The position numbers were made by a program, and so were the translations under genes. 64,000 nt of DNA from Anaerolineales bacterium (GTDB lineage: Bacteria > Chloroflexota > Anaerolineae > 4572-78 > J111), in assembly GCA_015075405.1 (NCBI GenBank), contig JABTUK010000003.1, forward strand, positions 1,054,001 to 1,118,000, read 5' to 3'. Below are positions 1 to 8,257 of the stretch, one piece after another (position 1 is the first letter of the stretch; every line of letters begins with the position of its first letter). Below the pieces are notes generated by a model that had not been told where the DNA came from, made no database searches, and saw nothing but the letters and a program-made list of their open reading frames with translations.

Positions 1-1072
1 CCAGAATGACATATTTAGGCAGCACACCCAGCGCCCAATCTCTCATAAAAAAGCCAATAACGACGATGACCGACTGGTGCAGCATGTAAAAGGGCAGCGA
101 GGCTTCGCTGGTGTAGGCTAAAAAATCGTTTTTGAAAGTGAAATAACGTTGGCCCAGGCCCAAAATCGCCAACAGCCAGAACCACGAATTGAAAACCCGG
201 AGGGTCATCAACAGGACATAGTTCAGTGAGCCATAAGGGGCCGAAATGCCGCCGTAGTATAGGTTTAGCCCCAGGGTTAGGGTTAGCACACCCAACCCGA
301 TTGCCGCAAAAAAGTGTCGCCGGATGGCCTGCTGGAAATGCGGCTCGGCAGCCAGCACATAGCCGATGATGAGCCAGCTCAGGTAAATCCAGAGACTCCA
401 ACCACCAAAAGCACGCAACCCTAACCCCTCCGGGTCAAGCCCGGCCTCGAAAATTATCAGCGGCGCGGGCAGCAGGAGAAAAAGTCCCGGTTTAGCCAGG
501 CCCGCCGACAGACCGGCCACCAACCTTTGACCGGTCGCGGTTTTGAGAAAGATGAACAGGGGCAGGGTCAACAGCGAAAAGATAGACAAGACCAACAGAT
601 ACCACAAATGCAATCCCATCCAGGCAAAATAACCGCCAAAAGCATAAAATCCATCAAAGTAATGGGGATAAAACTCCAAAAACGAGCCTGCAAAGGGCGG
701 CACGGTTTCCGATTGGCCGCTCACACTCTCAATGTAGACTTGGGGCGGAATGAGCACCAGCATGCCAAAGATCAGCGGCAGCAGCAGCCGGGTAACACGT
801 TCTCGGACAAAGACGCCGCTACGACGACCCACAAGGGCATAATAAACACTGCTTCCAGACAGAATGAAGAAGAGGGGCATAAGCCATTGCGAAACAATGT
901 TCACAAAAATGGTCATCCCCAAATCCAGTTGATTATTTTTGATGTGCCAGCCCTCATCGTTGAAAAAGCGGGCGCAGTGAAACAAAAAGACCGCCAGCGT
1001 AGCCAGCACCCGCAGCCAGTCAATATCCCAGCGACGCGACAGGGTGGTTGAATTTGGATTAAGTTGAGTCAT
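1..1072 (-). CDS. Acyltransferase 3 family membrane protein (partial, 3' end outside the window)
   Basis: This is an integral-membrane acyltransferase of the OafA/YrhL (acyltransferase_3) type, which usually transfers acyl groups to cell-surface sugars or lipids. About 357 codons are visible, and the gene runs off the left edge without a stop. The protein opens with an RRWDIDWLRVLA segment followed by FLFHC; His32 fits the conserved catalytic histidine near the end of the first membrane helix. Several further hydrophobic helices follow, including a WLMPLFFILSG stretch typical of the family. The ATG at 1072 is chosen because GAGGAGG lies just upstream. The substrate cannot be read from the sequence. 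No operon partner is visible inside the window. Confidence 0.85.
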   Translation of the reverse strand, partial: MTQLNPNSTTLSRRWDIDWLRVLATLAVFLFHCARFFNDEGWHIKNNQLDLGMTIFVNIVSQWLMPLFFILSGSSVYYALVGRRSGVFVRERVTRLLLPLIFGMLVLIPPQVYIESVSGQSETVPPFAGSFLEFYPHYFDGFYAFGGYFAWMGLHLWYLLVLSIFSLLTLPLFIFLKTATGQRLVAGLSAGLAKPGLFLLLPAPLIIFEAGLDPEGLGLRAFGGWSLWIYLSWLIIGYVLAAEPHFQQAIRRHFFAAIGLGVLTLTLGLNLYYGGISAPYGSLNYVLLMTLRVFNSWFWLLAILGLGQRYFTFKNDFLAYTSEASLPFYMLHQSVIVVIGFFMRDWALGVLPKYVIL

Positions 1073-1256
1073 CGTAAGCCTCCTCACCAATTATTTTTAT
1101 CTACCGCTGATAGCATAACCTTTTTCGGTACTGTTGACATCGGATTTAAAGAGTGTCTTTTATAATAAAAAAGACCGATCAGGTGATCGGTCCAGAGAAG
1201 TGGTTGGCTCTATCGTAGGTCGTAGGACCAGAGATGTAGGCTCCAGACCATTCTAT
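1073..1256. other. Intergenic gap, left part
   Basis: No gene is seen between the acyltransferase start and the response regulator 3' end (1073-1436). This left part holds the upstream region of the acyltransferase gene and a rho-independent terminator (1165-1192). The right part is repeat family B. Short open frames here have no ribosome binding site or recognisable protein. Confidence 0.6.
1165..1192 (-). terminator. Rho-independent terminator after the first two-component operon
   Basis: On the minus strand a perfect 9-bp stem (GACCGATCA / TGATCGGTC) with a 2-base loop is followed directly by six T residues and an AT-rich tail. It lies downstream of the response regulator gene, beyond the family B repeat, and should end the sensor-regulator transcript. 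Confidence 0.8.
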
Positions 1257-1436
1257 GGTTTCGGAACCCGCAGAGATAATTTGCCAGCAACGCTCGTCCG
1301 GCGATGAAATCGCCGGACTATATAACAGCGCCCGATCAATCGGGCTAAAGCCGGGTTGACCCGGTGCTGCCGAAGGTCTAGCCCTGGCATCCATACCGGG
1401 GCGAACCAGTCAGGCAAAATAGTTTCCGAACGTTTC
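1257..1436. repeat. Family B hairpin-array repeat, copy 1
   Basis: About 180 bp are closely related to 39541-39725 and 61941-62123. The core holds successive hairpins: GTCCGGCGA/TCGCCGGAC, GCCCGAT/ATCGGGC, a CCGGGTTGACCCGG stem, and a CTGGCAT/ATACCGG-type stem. The right end (AGTTTCCGAACGTTTC) matches the other copies. The left end (GGTTTCGGAACCC) is degenerate. It abuts the stop codon of the response regulator gene. Confidence 0.75.
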
Positions 1437-2114
1437 CTATTCGGCTTTGGCTAAATCAGCTTTGAGCGCGTAAATGGCGGCCTGAGTCCGGTCGGCCAGG
1501 TTCAATTTGCTCAAAATGTTGCTCACGTGGGTCTTCACCGTTTTCTCACTGATGGCGAGCTGCCGGGCAATCTCGCGGTTGTTCAAACCTTTGGCAATAA
1601 GCCGGAGTACCTCAAGTTCTCGTTCGGTCAATTCCGCCGCACGATCCAACGCTTCCACCTGACTATGAGGGAGGTTGGGCAGGGTGGCTTTGGTCGCAAC
1701 CTGGCTCATCAGTTTTTTAGTGATGTCCGGGTGCAGTTGAACTTCGCCCCGGTGGGCGGCCTGAATGGCTCGAATCAGGTCATCGGGACTGACATCTTTC
1801 AAAAGGTAGCCGGTCGCCCCGGCAGCAATGGCCGGAAAAACCTTGTCATCTTCGGTAAAGCTGGTCAGGACCAGAACCTGGGTGTTAAGATTGAGGGCGC
1901 GAATTTGCCGGAGGGCCTCGACGCCGTCCAACTTGGGCATGACCAAATCCATCAAAATCACGTCAGGCCGCAGATGGTGGGCCTGTTCGACCACTTCCAA
2001 ACCATTGGCCGCTTCACCCACCACCTCAATTTCGTTGTGCAGGTCAAGAAAAGTCCGCAAACCCTGCCGGACCATGGCATGATCGTCGGCAATGAGTACC
2101 CTGATTTTAGCCAT
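1437..2114 (-). CDS. NarL/FixJ-family response regulator
   Basis: This 225-residue DNA-binding response regulator has an N-terminal receiver domain (about 1-120) with the acidic pair Asp10-Asp11, phosphoacceptor Asp56 in ILMDLVMP, and the switch lysine in LLKD. A C-terminal LuxR/GerE helix-turn-helix follows (about 160-222; ELTERELEVLRLIAKGLNNREIA). It lies 12 bp downstream of a histidine kinase gene on the same strand, so the two form one two-component operon. Target genes are not evident. The length is normal for the family, and a hairpin-array repeat touches the stop codon. Confidence 0.95.
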   Translation of the reverse strand: MAKIRVLIADDHAMVRQGLRTFLDLHNEIEVVGEAANGLEVVEQAHHLRPDVILMDLVMPKLDGVEALRQIRALNLNTQVLVLTSFTEDDKVFPAIAAGATGYLLKDVSPDDLIRAIQAAHRGEVQLHPDITKKLMSQVATKATLPNLPHSQVEALDRAAELTERELEVLRLIAKGLNNREIARQLAISEKTVKTHVSNILSKLNLADRTQAAIYALKADLAKAE

Positions 2115-2126
2115 GCGCTTATCCTC

Positions 2127-3374
2127 CTACCCTTCACTTTTTTGAGGAGCTGTTATGGGGACCTCGACTCTAATTCGCACCCCTTCGCCCGGCTGGGACT
2201 CAACGGTGAAACTGCCGCCCATCATTTCCGTCCGCTCACGCATACTGGATAGTCCCAGGGTCTCTCGGCCTGGCTCATTGATGGCGGCATTGAAACCGAT
2301 GCCCTGGTCTTCCACCAGCAACAACACCCGATCAGTGGTCAGCACCAGCTTAACAACTACCTCATCAGTGTGGGCATGTTTGACGACATTATTCAAGGCT
2401 TCCTGGACAACGCGAAACAGTTGAGCCTCTTGTTCCGGAGGCAACCGCTGCTCGCCCTCGACCTGTAAGGCGACGGTTAGCCTATCCCGGCTCTTAAGTG
2501 AAGCTATATGGTGGCGCAGCGCCGCAACCAGTCCGCCCGCTTCAATGGGAGCAGGGCGCAATTGGAAGATAAGAGCGCGCATCTCGGTCAAGGCGTTCTG
2601 AGCCAGCTCCTGGAGATGATCCAGTTGCACTCTAGCCTGCGCCGGGTCTCGCTCCAGCAGGATACGGGCTGATTTGGCCGTCAAGGTGATACTGAAAATG
2701 GTTTGGGTCACGGAGTCGTGCAGTTCGCGGGCCAGATGATTACGCTCTTTAGTCACGGCCAGTTCTTCGGCCTGAGCCGCATACATCTGGAGTTGGTGAT
2801 GCGCGGTCTGAAGCTCGGCTAACAGGGTTTGACTCTCCCGGCGAGCGGCCTCGGCTTGCGCTGTTACGGAAGCATAAGAACCAACAAAAAAGTAACTGGA
2901 CCCATACAGCAGAATAAAAGGCAAGGCATCAAGCCAGCCGTACCCGTAGACCAGACCCCCGGCCATGCAGAGGGTAAAAAGACCAATCCACCGAAATCCT
3001 GGCGCGGGGACGAAGAAAAACATCGCCTGGGTGCTCAGTGGAATATACAGCACGGCAAAGAAATCCAAAAAAGGGGGTAAGAGCGACAGGCCCAGCACCA
3101 CCCCCGCTTGTACAACCAAGTAGAAAGAGGCATAGCCCTGCCAGCGGCGGGTCAACCAGATCTCTGAAGCCAGCAAGACGCCATAGATCAACAACAGGCC
3201 AGCGACCAGCCAACGGAGCGAATGACCGGCAGAAAAATAGATCGCCAGACCACGAATAGCTACCGCCGCAAAAAGCAGGTAGAAAGCCAGGTAAAAGAAG
3301 GATGCTCTGCGTGCGGTCGTCATGGCTGCAAGATGGTCACTTTCCTCAACACCCAGACTGCCTTCACCGGGCAT
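2127..3374 (-). CDS. NarL-type sensor histidine kinase
   Basis: This membrane histidine kinase has about 415 residues. Roughly six hydrophobic segments occupy residues 25-170, followed by a coiled linker. A HisKA_3 dimerisation domain has phosphoacceptor His219 in ARELHDSVTQ, and the HATPase_c domain shows an N box (EALNNVVKHA), a G1 box (DQGIGFN) and SSMRERTEMMGG. It should phosphorylate the response regulator encoded 12 bp downstream. The ATG at 3374 is preferred because AAGGGG lies 5 bases upstream; the frame stays open to 3440 without a better site, and ATG 3323 is a second option. The membrane part has no recognised ligand-binding domain, so the stimulus is unknown. Confidence 0.93.
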   Translation of the reverse strand: MPGEGSLGVEESDHLAAMTTARRASFFYLAFYLLFAAVAIRGLAIYFSAGHSLRWLVAGLLLIYGVLLASEIWLTRRWQGYASFYLVVQAGVVLGLSLLPPFLDFFAVLYIPLSTQAMFFFVPAPGFRWIGLFTLCMAGGLVYGYGWLDALPFILLYGSSYFFVGSYASVTAQAEAARRESQTLLAELQTAHHQLQMYAAQAEELAVTKERNHLARELHDSVTQTIFSITLTAKSARILLERDPAQARVQLDHLQELAQNALTEMRALIFQLRPAPIEAGGLVAALRHHIASLKSRDRLTVALQVEGEQRLPPEQEAQLFRVVQEALNNVVKHAHTDEVVVKLVLTTDRVLLLVEDQGIGFNAAINEPGRETLGLSSMRERTEMMGGSFTVESQPGEGVRIRVEVPITAPQKSEG

Positions 3375-3453
3375 TGTACCCCTTATTAACCCGGTCTCAA
3401 AATGGAACCCCGGCCTCCTTCCAAATCTGAATGTAATCATTGTTTACCCTCAA

Positions 3454-3482
3454 TTGACCGGTCTCGTAGACCACATTATAAT
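3454..3482 (+). promoter_or_regulatory. Sigma-70-type promoter
   Basis: TTGACC at 3454-3459 and TATAAT at 3477-3482 are separated by 17 bases. This is a near-consensus housekeeping promoter about 70 bp upstream of the small gene pair starting at 3553. Confidence 0.7.
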
Positions 3483-3552
3483 TGTTGGTAGTCGGCAGTT
3501 AAGTCTCGCGCAGAACCAATTTATCCTGGTTACGGGTCGGTGAGGTAAGGCT

Positions 3553-3870
3553 TTGGCCCAAGAAACCACTTTTGAGGTATCTTTAGATCAGGGCATAATG
3601 ATGCGTATCCGTTTTTCACGCCAACGCAGTCGCATTGTGTCTTTTGTAGTTCAACTCGAATGTTTGGTTGAACAGAAGTGGTACCCAATACTTCGTTATG
3701 ATACCGCACACGGGTTTGCTCATTGTGACATCCTGCGTCCTGATGGCACGCAGGAAAAACGCCCTATACCGGTGGATGATTTTAACGAGGCTTTAACCTA
3801 TGCCCAGCAGGATATCAAAGCAAATTTTCGGCGTTATTATGCCCGTTTTCAGGAGTGGATAAATGAATGA
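3553..3870 (+). CDS. Small hypothetical protein, first of a pair
   Basis: This protein of 105 residues was not confidently recognised. The translation has several beta-strand-like stretches (MRIRFSRQRSRIVSFVVQLEC, a WYPILRYDTAHGFAHCD segment) and ends in a helical YARFQEWINE. It vaguely recalls small DUF7718-type proteins, but that is memory, not a search. The start is a TTG with GAGGTAAGG just upstream; an in-frame ATG at 3598 is the alternative. It overlaps the next gene by 8 bp, so the two are probably translated together from the promoter at 3454. The region is AT-richer than trmFO, consistent with a mobile small-gene pair such as a toxin-antitoxin module, which is unproven. Confidence 0.7.
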   Translation: MAQETTFEVSLDQGIMMRIRFSRQRSRIVSFVVQLECLVEQKWYPILRYDTAHGFAHCDILRPDGTQEKRPIPVDDFNEALTYAQQDIKANFRRYYARFQEWINE

Positions 3871-4132
3871 GCAAATTATGGAACGAAACGTAGACCTGGT
3901 GACCACAGTAACTGCTTATATCTTGCAACACCCCCATATGTTAGAACAACTACCGCCCGATTTCAGGTTGGTTATCCTGCCCGAAGATGACCCTGAACTG
4001 AGTCAATATAACCTAAATTTATTGGCTGAACGAACAGAACCAGATAAGCCGATCATCATTGTCCGGCTTTTGACTCATCAGCTTAATTTTGAACACAACC
4101 CACCTCGCGTCTACATTCCTTTGGCTGCTTGA
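3863..4132 (+). CDS. Small hypothetical protein, second of a pair (DUF5647-like)
   Basis: This acidic protein has 89 residues and a helical N-terminus (MNEQIMERNVDLVTTVTAYILQHP). The segment VILPEDDPELSQYNLNLL looks like the conserved core of DUF5647 proteins, as far as it can be recalled without a search. It overlaps the upstream gene by 8 bp, which indicates coupled translation. Its function is unknown. The pairing of two small cytoplasmic proteins with an overlap is the arrangement seen in many toxin-antitoxin modules, but neither shows a known toxin motif. Confidence 0.7.
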   Translation: MNEQIMERNVDLVTTVTAYILQHPHMLEQLPPDFRLVILPEDDPELSQYNLNLLAERTEPDKPIIIVRLLTHQLNFEHNPPRVYIPLAA

Positions 4133-4164
4133 AATCAGATATAGACCCTCTCAAAAATCTATGC

Positions 4165-4170
4165 TATACT
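4165..4170 (+). promoter_or_regulatory. Possible -10 element of a leaderless trmFO promoter
   Basis: TATACT lies 6 bases before the trmFO ATG at 4177. No Shine-Dalgarno sequence is present in the gap, and the preceding gene stops at 4132. The -35 region is poor, so the call is tentative. Confidence 0.35.
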
Positions 4171-4176
4171 TGTTTT

Positions 4177-5535
4177 ATGTCTCAAGATGCTGAACTCATC
4201 GTTATCGGCGGTGGATTGGCCGGCAGCGAAGCGGCCTGGCAGGCGGCCCAGCGGGGCATCCGCGTCGCTTTGTACGAAATGCGCCCGGTGCGGCAGACGC
4301 CCGCTCACACCGGCGACCGGCTGGCCGAATTGGTCTGTAGCAATTCGCTGGGCAGCGCCTTGCCCGACCGCGCCCCTGGCCTGCTCAAAGCCGAAATTCG
4401 GCGGCTCGACTCCCTGATGATGCAGGCGGCGGATGAAGCCGCTGTGCCTGCCGGCGGCGCGCTGGCGGTTGACCGCGAAAAGTTTGCCGAAGCCGTCACC
4501 CGCCGCATCGAGAGCCATCCCCTGATTGACCTGCGCCGCGAGGAAGTGACCCGGATTCCCGGCACGCCAACCATCATCGCCAGCGGTCCACTGACCTCTC
4601 CCGCGCTGGCCGAAGCCATCGCCGCCCTGGCCGGCAAGGAATACCTCTATTTTTACGATGCCGTCTCGCCCATTGTCGAAGCCGATTCGATCAATATGGC
4701 CGTCGCCTTTCGAGCCAGCCGTTACGGCCGGGGCGAGCAGGAAGAGGGCGATTATATTAACTGCCCGCTCGACGAGGCCGAGTATCGCGCCTTTATCGCC
4801 GCGCTGCGCGCCGCCGAGCGGATCGAATTAAAACAGTTTGAGCAGGAAGACCCGCACTTTTTTGAAATGTGCCTGCCGGTCGAAGAGATTGCCCGGCGCG
4901 GCGATCAAGCCCTGGCGTTTGGCCCCATGCGCCCGGTCGGCCTGACCGACCCTCGCAGCGGACGGCGACCGTATGCAGTGCTGCAACTGCGCCAAGACAA
5001 CCTGGCCGGGACGCTTTATAACCTGGTTGGCTTCCAGACCAATCTCAAGTGGGGCGAACAGCAGCGTGTCTTCCGCCTGATCCCTGGCCTTGAGCAGGCC
5101 GAGTTTATGCGCTATGGCATGATGCACCGCAATACCTATCTCAACTCGCCCAGTCTGTTGAGTCCCACCATGCAGTTTCGCGCCCGGCCTGATTTGTTTT
5201 TTGCCGGGCAGATCACCGGCGTGGAAGGCTATGTCGGCAATGCGGCCACCGGCCTGCTGGCGGGTCTCAACGCCGCCCGGCTGTTACGAGGCCAGCCGCC
5301 GGTTATTCTGCCGCCCACCACCATGCTGGGGGCGCTGTGCCATTACGTCACCCACGCCGAGCCGAAGGATTTCCAGCCGATGAAGGCCAATTTCGGCTTG
5401 CTGCCTCCCCTGGAACGCGCCATCCGCCACAAGCAGGCCCGTTATCAGGCCTACAGTGACCGGGCGCTGCAAGATTTGGACAAGATGATTGTGACAGAGC
5501 ACCTAACCGAAACACACGCTAAAATTGCGACTTGA
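4177..5535 (+). CDS. trmFO: Methylenetetrahydrofolate--tRNA-(uracil-5-)-methyltransferase TrmFO
   Basis: TrmFO makes ribothymidine at position 54 of tRNA, using methylenetetrahydrofolate as carbon donor and FADH2 as reductant. The 452-residue protein starts with an FAD-binding Rossmann motif (IVIGGGLAGSEAAWQ). The family signature ELVCSNSLGSALPDRAPGLLKAE follows; Cys54 corresponds to the conserved N-terminal cysteine of the family. The C-terminal half carries the FAGQITGVEGYVGNAATGLLAG motif typical of GidA/TrmFO proteins. Length is normal. The ATG at 4177 is chosen over an upstream in-frame ATG at 4129 because it places the FAD motif at residue 11, as in the family. A TATACT box 6 bases upstream suggests a leaderless mRNA. 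Confidence 0.96.
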   Translation: MSQDAELIVIGGGLAGSEAAWQAAQRGIRVALYEMRPVRQTPAHTGDRLAELVCSNSLGSALPDRAPGLLKAEIRRLDSLMMQAADEAAVPAGGALAVDREKFAEAVTRRIESHPLIDLRREEVTRIPGTPTIIASGPLTSPALAEAIAALAGKEYLYFYDAVSPIVEADSINMAVAFRASRYGRGEQEEGDYINCPLDEAEYRAFIAALRAAERIELKQFEQEDPHFFEMCLPVEEIARRGDQALAFGPMRPVGLTDPRSGRRPYAVLQLRQDNLAGTLYNLVGFQTNLKWGEQQRVFRLIPGLEQAEFMRYGMMHRNTYLNSPSLLSPTMQFRARPDLFFAGQITGVEGYVGNAATGLLAGLNAARLLRGQPPVILPPTTMLGALCHYVTHAEPKDFQPMKANFGLLPPLERAIRHKQARYQAYSDRALQDLDKMIVTEHLTETHAKIAT

Positions 5536-5648
5536 AGCACGTACCACATCCCGGTACCAGAGACTGCGGTCGGCGGCTTGCCCTGCGACTCCCGAAGGGG
5601 GAAGTGTCGAATGGGTCAGCCGTCGGCGGTCATTAAGGGGGCGCCGCC
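5536..5648. other. Short gap before the soluble kinase gene
   Basis: About 110 bp without a gene or a clear terminator. AAGGGGG just before 5649 is the ribosome binding site of the kinase gene. Confidence 0.5.
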
Positions 5649-6941
5649 ATGCAAAACAAGCGACTGGCTCAATGGATTGAAGCGCATACCGACATGCTGA
5701 GCCGCACCGACGAAGCAGATCAGGCTTTGCATGCGGCTTTGTACGAGGGCATTATCGAGATGGCCCTCAACGGCGAAACCCGCCTGATTGACCCGGTTTT
5801 GGAAAGCGCCGCCGCCCACGCGGTCGCTGTAGGCCGCTCACTGACCGGTTTGTTGGGCGTGCCCCAACGCTTGCGAGAGCGCATCTGGCAGCGCATCGGC
5901 GAGGAGATTGACCCGGAACCGGCCTTCGAGATGCTTTCGGCGGTAGATATTATTTTTGTGCATATCGTCCGGGCCACCATTGACGCCTACCAGGAAGCCA
6001 TCCGATTGGCTACCGCCGCTAAAGCCACCGAAATTTCGCGCTTGTACGCCGAATCGGAGCGAAAGGTGATGGAGTACACGGCTGAGGTCGCGCGGGCCAA
6101 CCGGGAACTGGCCCGGCTGGAACAGGCCAAAACCGATTTTATCAGCATCGCCGCGCACGAGTTAAAAACCCCGCTGACCCTCATTCAAGGTTATGCCAAC
6201 ATTCTGCACGACATCCTGACCGAGGAGCGAGCCATCAACCTGGCCGACGGTATCCGCCGCGGGTCGGAGCGCATGGGTGCGATTATTGAGGATATGCTCG
6301 ATCTGTCGGCCATTGATACCAATCGCCTGAGCCTGTTTCTGGAACTGGTCAATCTCAACAAGGTCATCGGCTTGATCATCCGGCAGTTGGAGCCGGTGCT
6401 GAAGGACCGCAAACACACTCTCCAGATCATTGATGTGGAGAGTCTACCCACCATCGAGGCCGACGCCTACCGTTTGCACCAGGTGTTTGCCCAGCTCATC
6501 AACAACGCCATCAAATACACCCCCGACGGCGGCCAGATTACGATTAGCGGCGAAACAGTTGCCGCCACCAAAAAAATGCCGGCCTGTATTCGCATTACGG
6601 TCAAAGATACCGGCGTCGGCATTGCCCCCGAAGACCGGGAAAAAATCTTTGAGAAGTTTTACCGGGTTGGCAGTTCCGACCTGCACTCGACCAGCCAGAC
6701 CAAATTTATGGGGGCCGGGCCGGGCCTGGGGCTGACCATTGTCAAGGGGCTGGTCGAGGCCCATCAGGGCCGGATTGTGGCCGAGAGCCAGGGCTTTGAC
6801 ATGCAAAATTGTCCCGGCAGCGCCTTTATCGTGACCCTGCCCATCGCAGCCACCCCGCGCCCCGGCCTGCAAGTCACCCGGCTGCCGCGGACCGAGGCGC
6901 AGGAAGAAGCTGCTGCGCCAACCCCACCAGAATCTTATTGA
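5649..6941 (+). CDS. Soluble sensor histidine kinase (HisKA/HATPase)
   Basis: This histidine kinase of 430 residues has no membrane helix. The N-terminal 125 residues are helical and resemble RsbR-type sensor regions in pattern only. A coiled coil follows (about 125-162), then a HisKA domain with His170 in FISIAAHELKTPLTLIQGY. The HATPase_c domain has an N box (LINNAIKYTPDGG), a G1 box (KDTGVGIAPEDREKIFEKFYR) and a G2 box (GPGLGLTIVKGLVEAHQG). The C-terminal tail is rich in Glu, Ala and Pro. It is an orphan: no response regulator is adjacent. A hairpin starting at the stop codon separates it from the aminotransferase gene. The ATG has AAGGGGG 8 bases upstream. Confidence 0.93.
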   Translation: MQNKRLAQWIEAHTDMLSRTDEADQALHAALYEGIIEMALNGETRLIDPVLESAAAHAVAVGRSLTGLLGVPQRLRERIWQRIGEEIDPEPAFEMLSAVDIIFVHIVRATIDAYQEAIRLATAAKATEISRLYAESERKVMEYTAEVARANRELARLEQAKTDFISIAAHELKTPLTLIQGYANILHDILTEERAINLADGIRRGSERMGAIIEDMLDLSAIDTNRLSLFLELVNLNKVIGLIIRQLEPVLKDRKHTLQIIDVESLPTIEADAYRLHQVFAQLINNAIKYTPDGGQITISGETVAATKKMPACIRITVKDTGVGIAPEDREKIFEKFYRVGSSDLHSTSQTKFMGAGPGLGLTIVKGLVEAHQGRIVAESQGFDMQNCPGSAFIVTLPIAATPRPGLQVTRLPRTEAQEEAAAPTPPESY

Positions 6942-6998
6942 CCGGGGACCGATGACCGGAGACCGGAGGTAATCTCATCTAAATACCCGGTCCCCGGT
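6941..6998. repeat. Palindrome after the soluble kinase gene
   Basis: Arms ACCGGGGACC (6941-6950) and GGTCCCCGGT (6989-6998) are perfect complements, with further GACCGGAG/GGTCTCC repeats inside. A similar element lies at 20010-20069, so this is a small dispersed palindrome that may also act as a weak terminator. Confidence 0.6.
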
Positions 6999-7042
6999 CT
7001 CCCGTCCCCCGTCGCTTTATTTGAAGGAGACAACCAAAACCC

Positions 7043-8206
7043 ATGCTCCGTCCCGCCAAACGCGCCGAAAATTTGCCTGAACTTTTTTTTGCCACGCTTC
7101 ACCAAAAAGTTGCCGCCCTGCGAGCCGAGGGGGCCGATGTCATCAGCCTTGACGCCGGCAGCCCCGATATGCCGCCCACGCCTGAACTGATTGATATCCT
7201 CAAACACAGCGCCGACGACCCGACCAAACACAGCTACGGCGGCTATGCCGGTCAGCCCCATTTGCGGCGGGCCATCGCCGACTATTACGGGCGGCGTTTT
7301 GGGGTGGAACTGGACGACGCTGAATTGCTGCCGCTGATCGGCTCCAAGGAAGGGCTGGTCAATATGCACCTGGCCTGGCTCGACCCCGGCGATCTGTCGC
7401 TCATCCCCGACCCGTGCTACCCAAGCTGCTATTTTGCCCCCCTCCTGGCCGGCGCAACCAGCGAGCGCTTCGACCTGCTGCCCGCACGGGGCTGGCAGCC
7501 CGATTTCGCGGCCATTCCCGCCGAAAGAGCCAGAACCGCGCGCATGCTCTGGCTCAATTACCCCAACAACCCCACCGGGGCCACCGCCAGCCTCGACATG
7601 CTGGCCGAGGCGGTGGATTTTTGCCGCCGCTACGAGATTCTGTTGTGCCACGATGCGCCTTATGTGGATGTCACTTTTGACGGTTACGTTGCGCCCAGCG
7701 TGCTGCAAATTCCGGGCGCGAAAGAGGTGGCGATTGAGTTCAACTCCCTGTCCAAAACGTACAATATGGCCGGCTGGCGGGTGGGCATGGCCGCCGGCAA
7801 TAAGGTGGCGGTCAAGGCCCTGGCGACGGTCAAAACCCAGATTGATTCTGGCATTGGCCGGCCCATCCAGGATATGGCTGCTGCCGCCCTCAGCGGCGAT
7901 CAAAGCTGGTTGGCCGAGCGCAACGCCGTTTACCAGGAACGGCGCGACCTGGTTCTGGCCGCTCTGCGCCAGATGGGCTTTCAAGTGGACACGCCCAAAG
8001 CCGGCCTTTATCTCTGGTTCCGCGTGCCGGAAGGGATGACATCATTGGAGTTTCACACCCATTTGCTGGAAAAGGCGCATATCTCCCTGACGCCGGGCCA
8101 TATCTATGGTAAGAATGGAGAGGGTTACATCCGGCTGTCGCTGGCGGTGGAGACGGGGCGGTTGAGAGAGGCGTTGGGGCGGTTGGAAAGAGTGGCGAAG
8201 GGATAA
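7043..8206 (+). CDS. Class I/II aminotransferase, LL-diaminopimelate aminotransferase-like
   Basis: This PLP-dependent fold-type I aminotransferase has 387 residues. The catalytic lysine is Lys238 in FNSLSKTYNMAGWRVG. NYPNNPTGA gives Asn176, HDAPYVD gives the PLP-nitrogen-binding aspartate Asp204, and SLDAGSPDMPPTPEL is the N-terminal substrate region. The combination NPTGA plus SKTYNMAGWR resembles DapL-type enzymes, which make LL-diaminopimelate for lysine and cell wall synthesis, and related alanine/aspartate transaminases. No other lysine-pathway gene is nearby, so the substrate is an inference. The ATG is preceded by GAAGGAG at a rather long spacing of about 12 bases. Confidence 0.9.
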   Translation: MLRPAKRAENLPELFFATLHQKVAALRAEGADVISLDAGSPDMPPTPELIDILKHSADDPTKHSYGGYAGQPHLRRAIADYYGRRFGVELDDAELLPLIGSKEGLVNMHLAWLDPGDLSLIPDPCYPSCYFAPLLAGATSERFDLLPARGWQPDFAAIPAERARTARMLWLNYPNNPTGATASLDMLAEAVDFCRRYEILLCHDAPYVDVTFDGYVAPSVLQIPGAKEVAIEFNSLSKTYNMAGWRVGMAAGNKVAVKALATVKTQIDSGIGRPIQDMAAAALSGDQSWLAERNAVYQERRDLVLAALRQMGFQVDTPKAGLYLWFRVPEGMTSLEFHTHLLEKAHISLTPGHIYGKNGEGYIRLSLAVETGRLREALGRLERVAKG

Positions 8207-8257
8207 GCGGGGGATGATGAATCAATAGATGGGCGTATATAAAAACCAGGGGTGATG

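Noticed and set aside
527..1051. Long open frame on the plus strand
   Set aside because: It is antisense to a clear acyltransferase reading frame and has a low-complexity, Gln/His-rich translation with no family likeness.
1134..1166. TTGACA and TATAAT near the acyltransferase
   Set aside because: The hexamers are 21 bases apart and point away from any gene start.
6935..7984. Minus-strand open frame of about 349 codons
   Set aside because: It mirrors the aminotransferase gene at 7043-8206, which carries all catalytic motifs. The antisense product resembles nothing.
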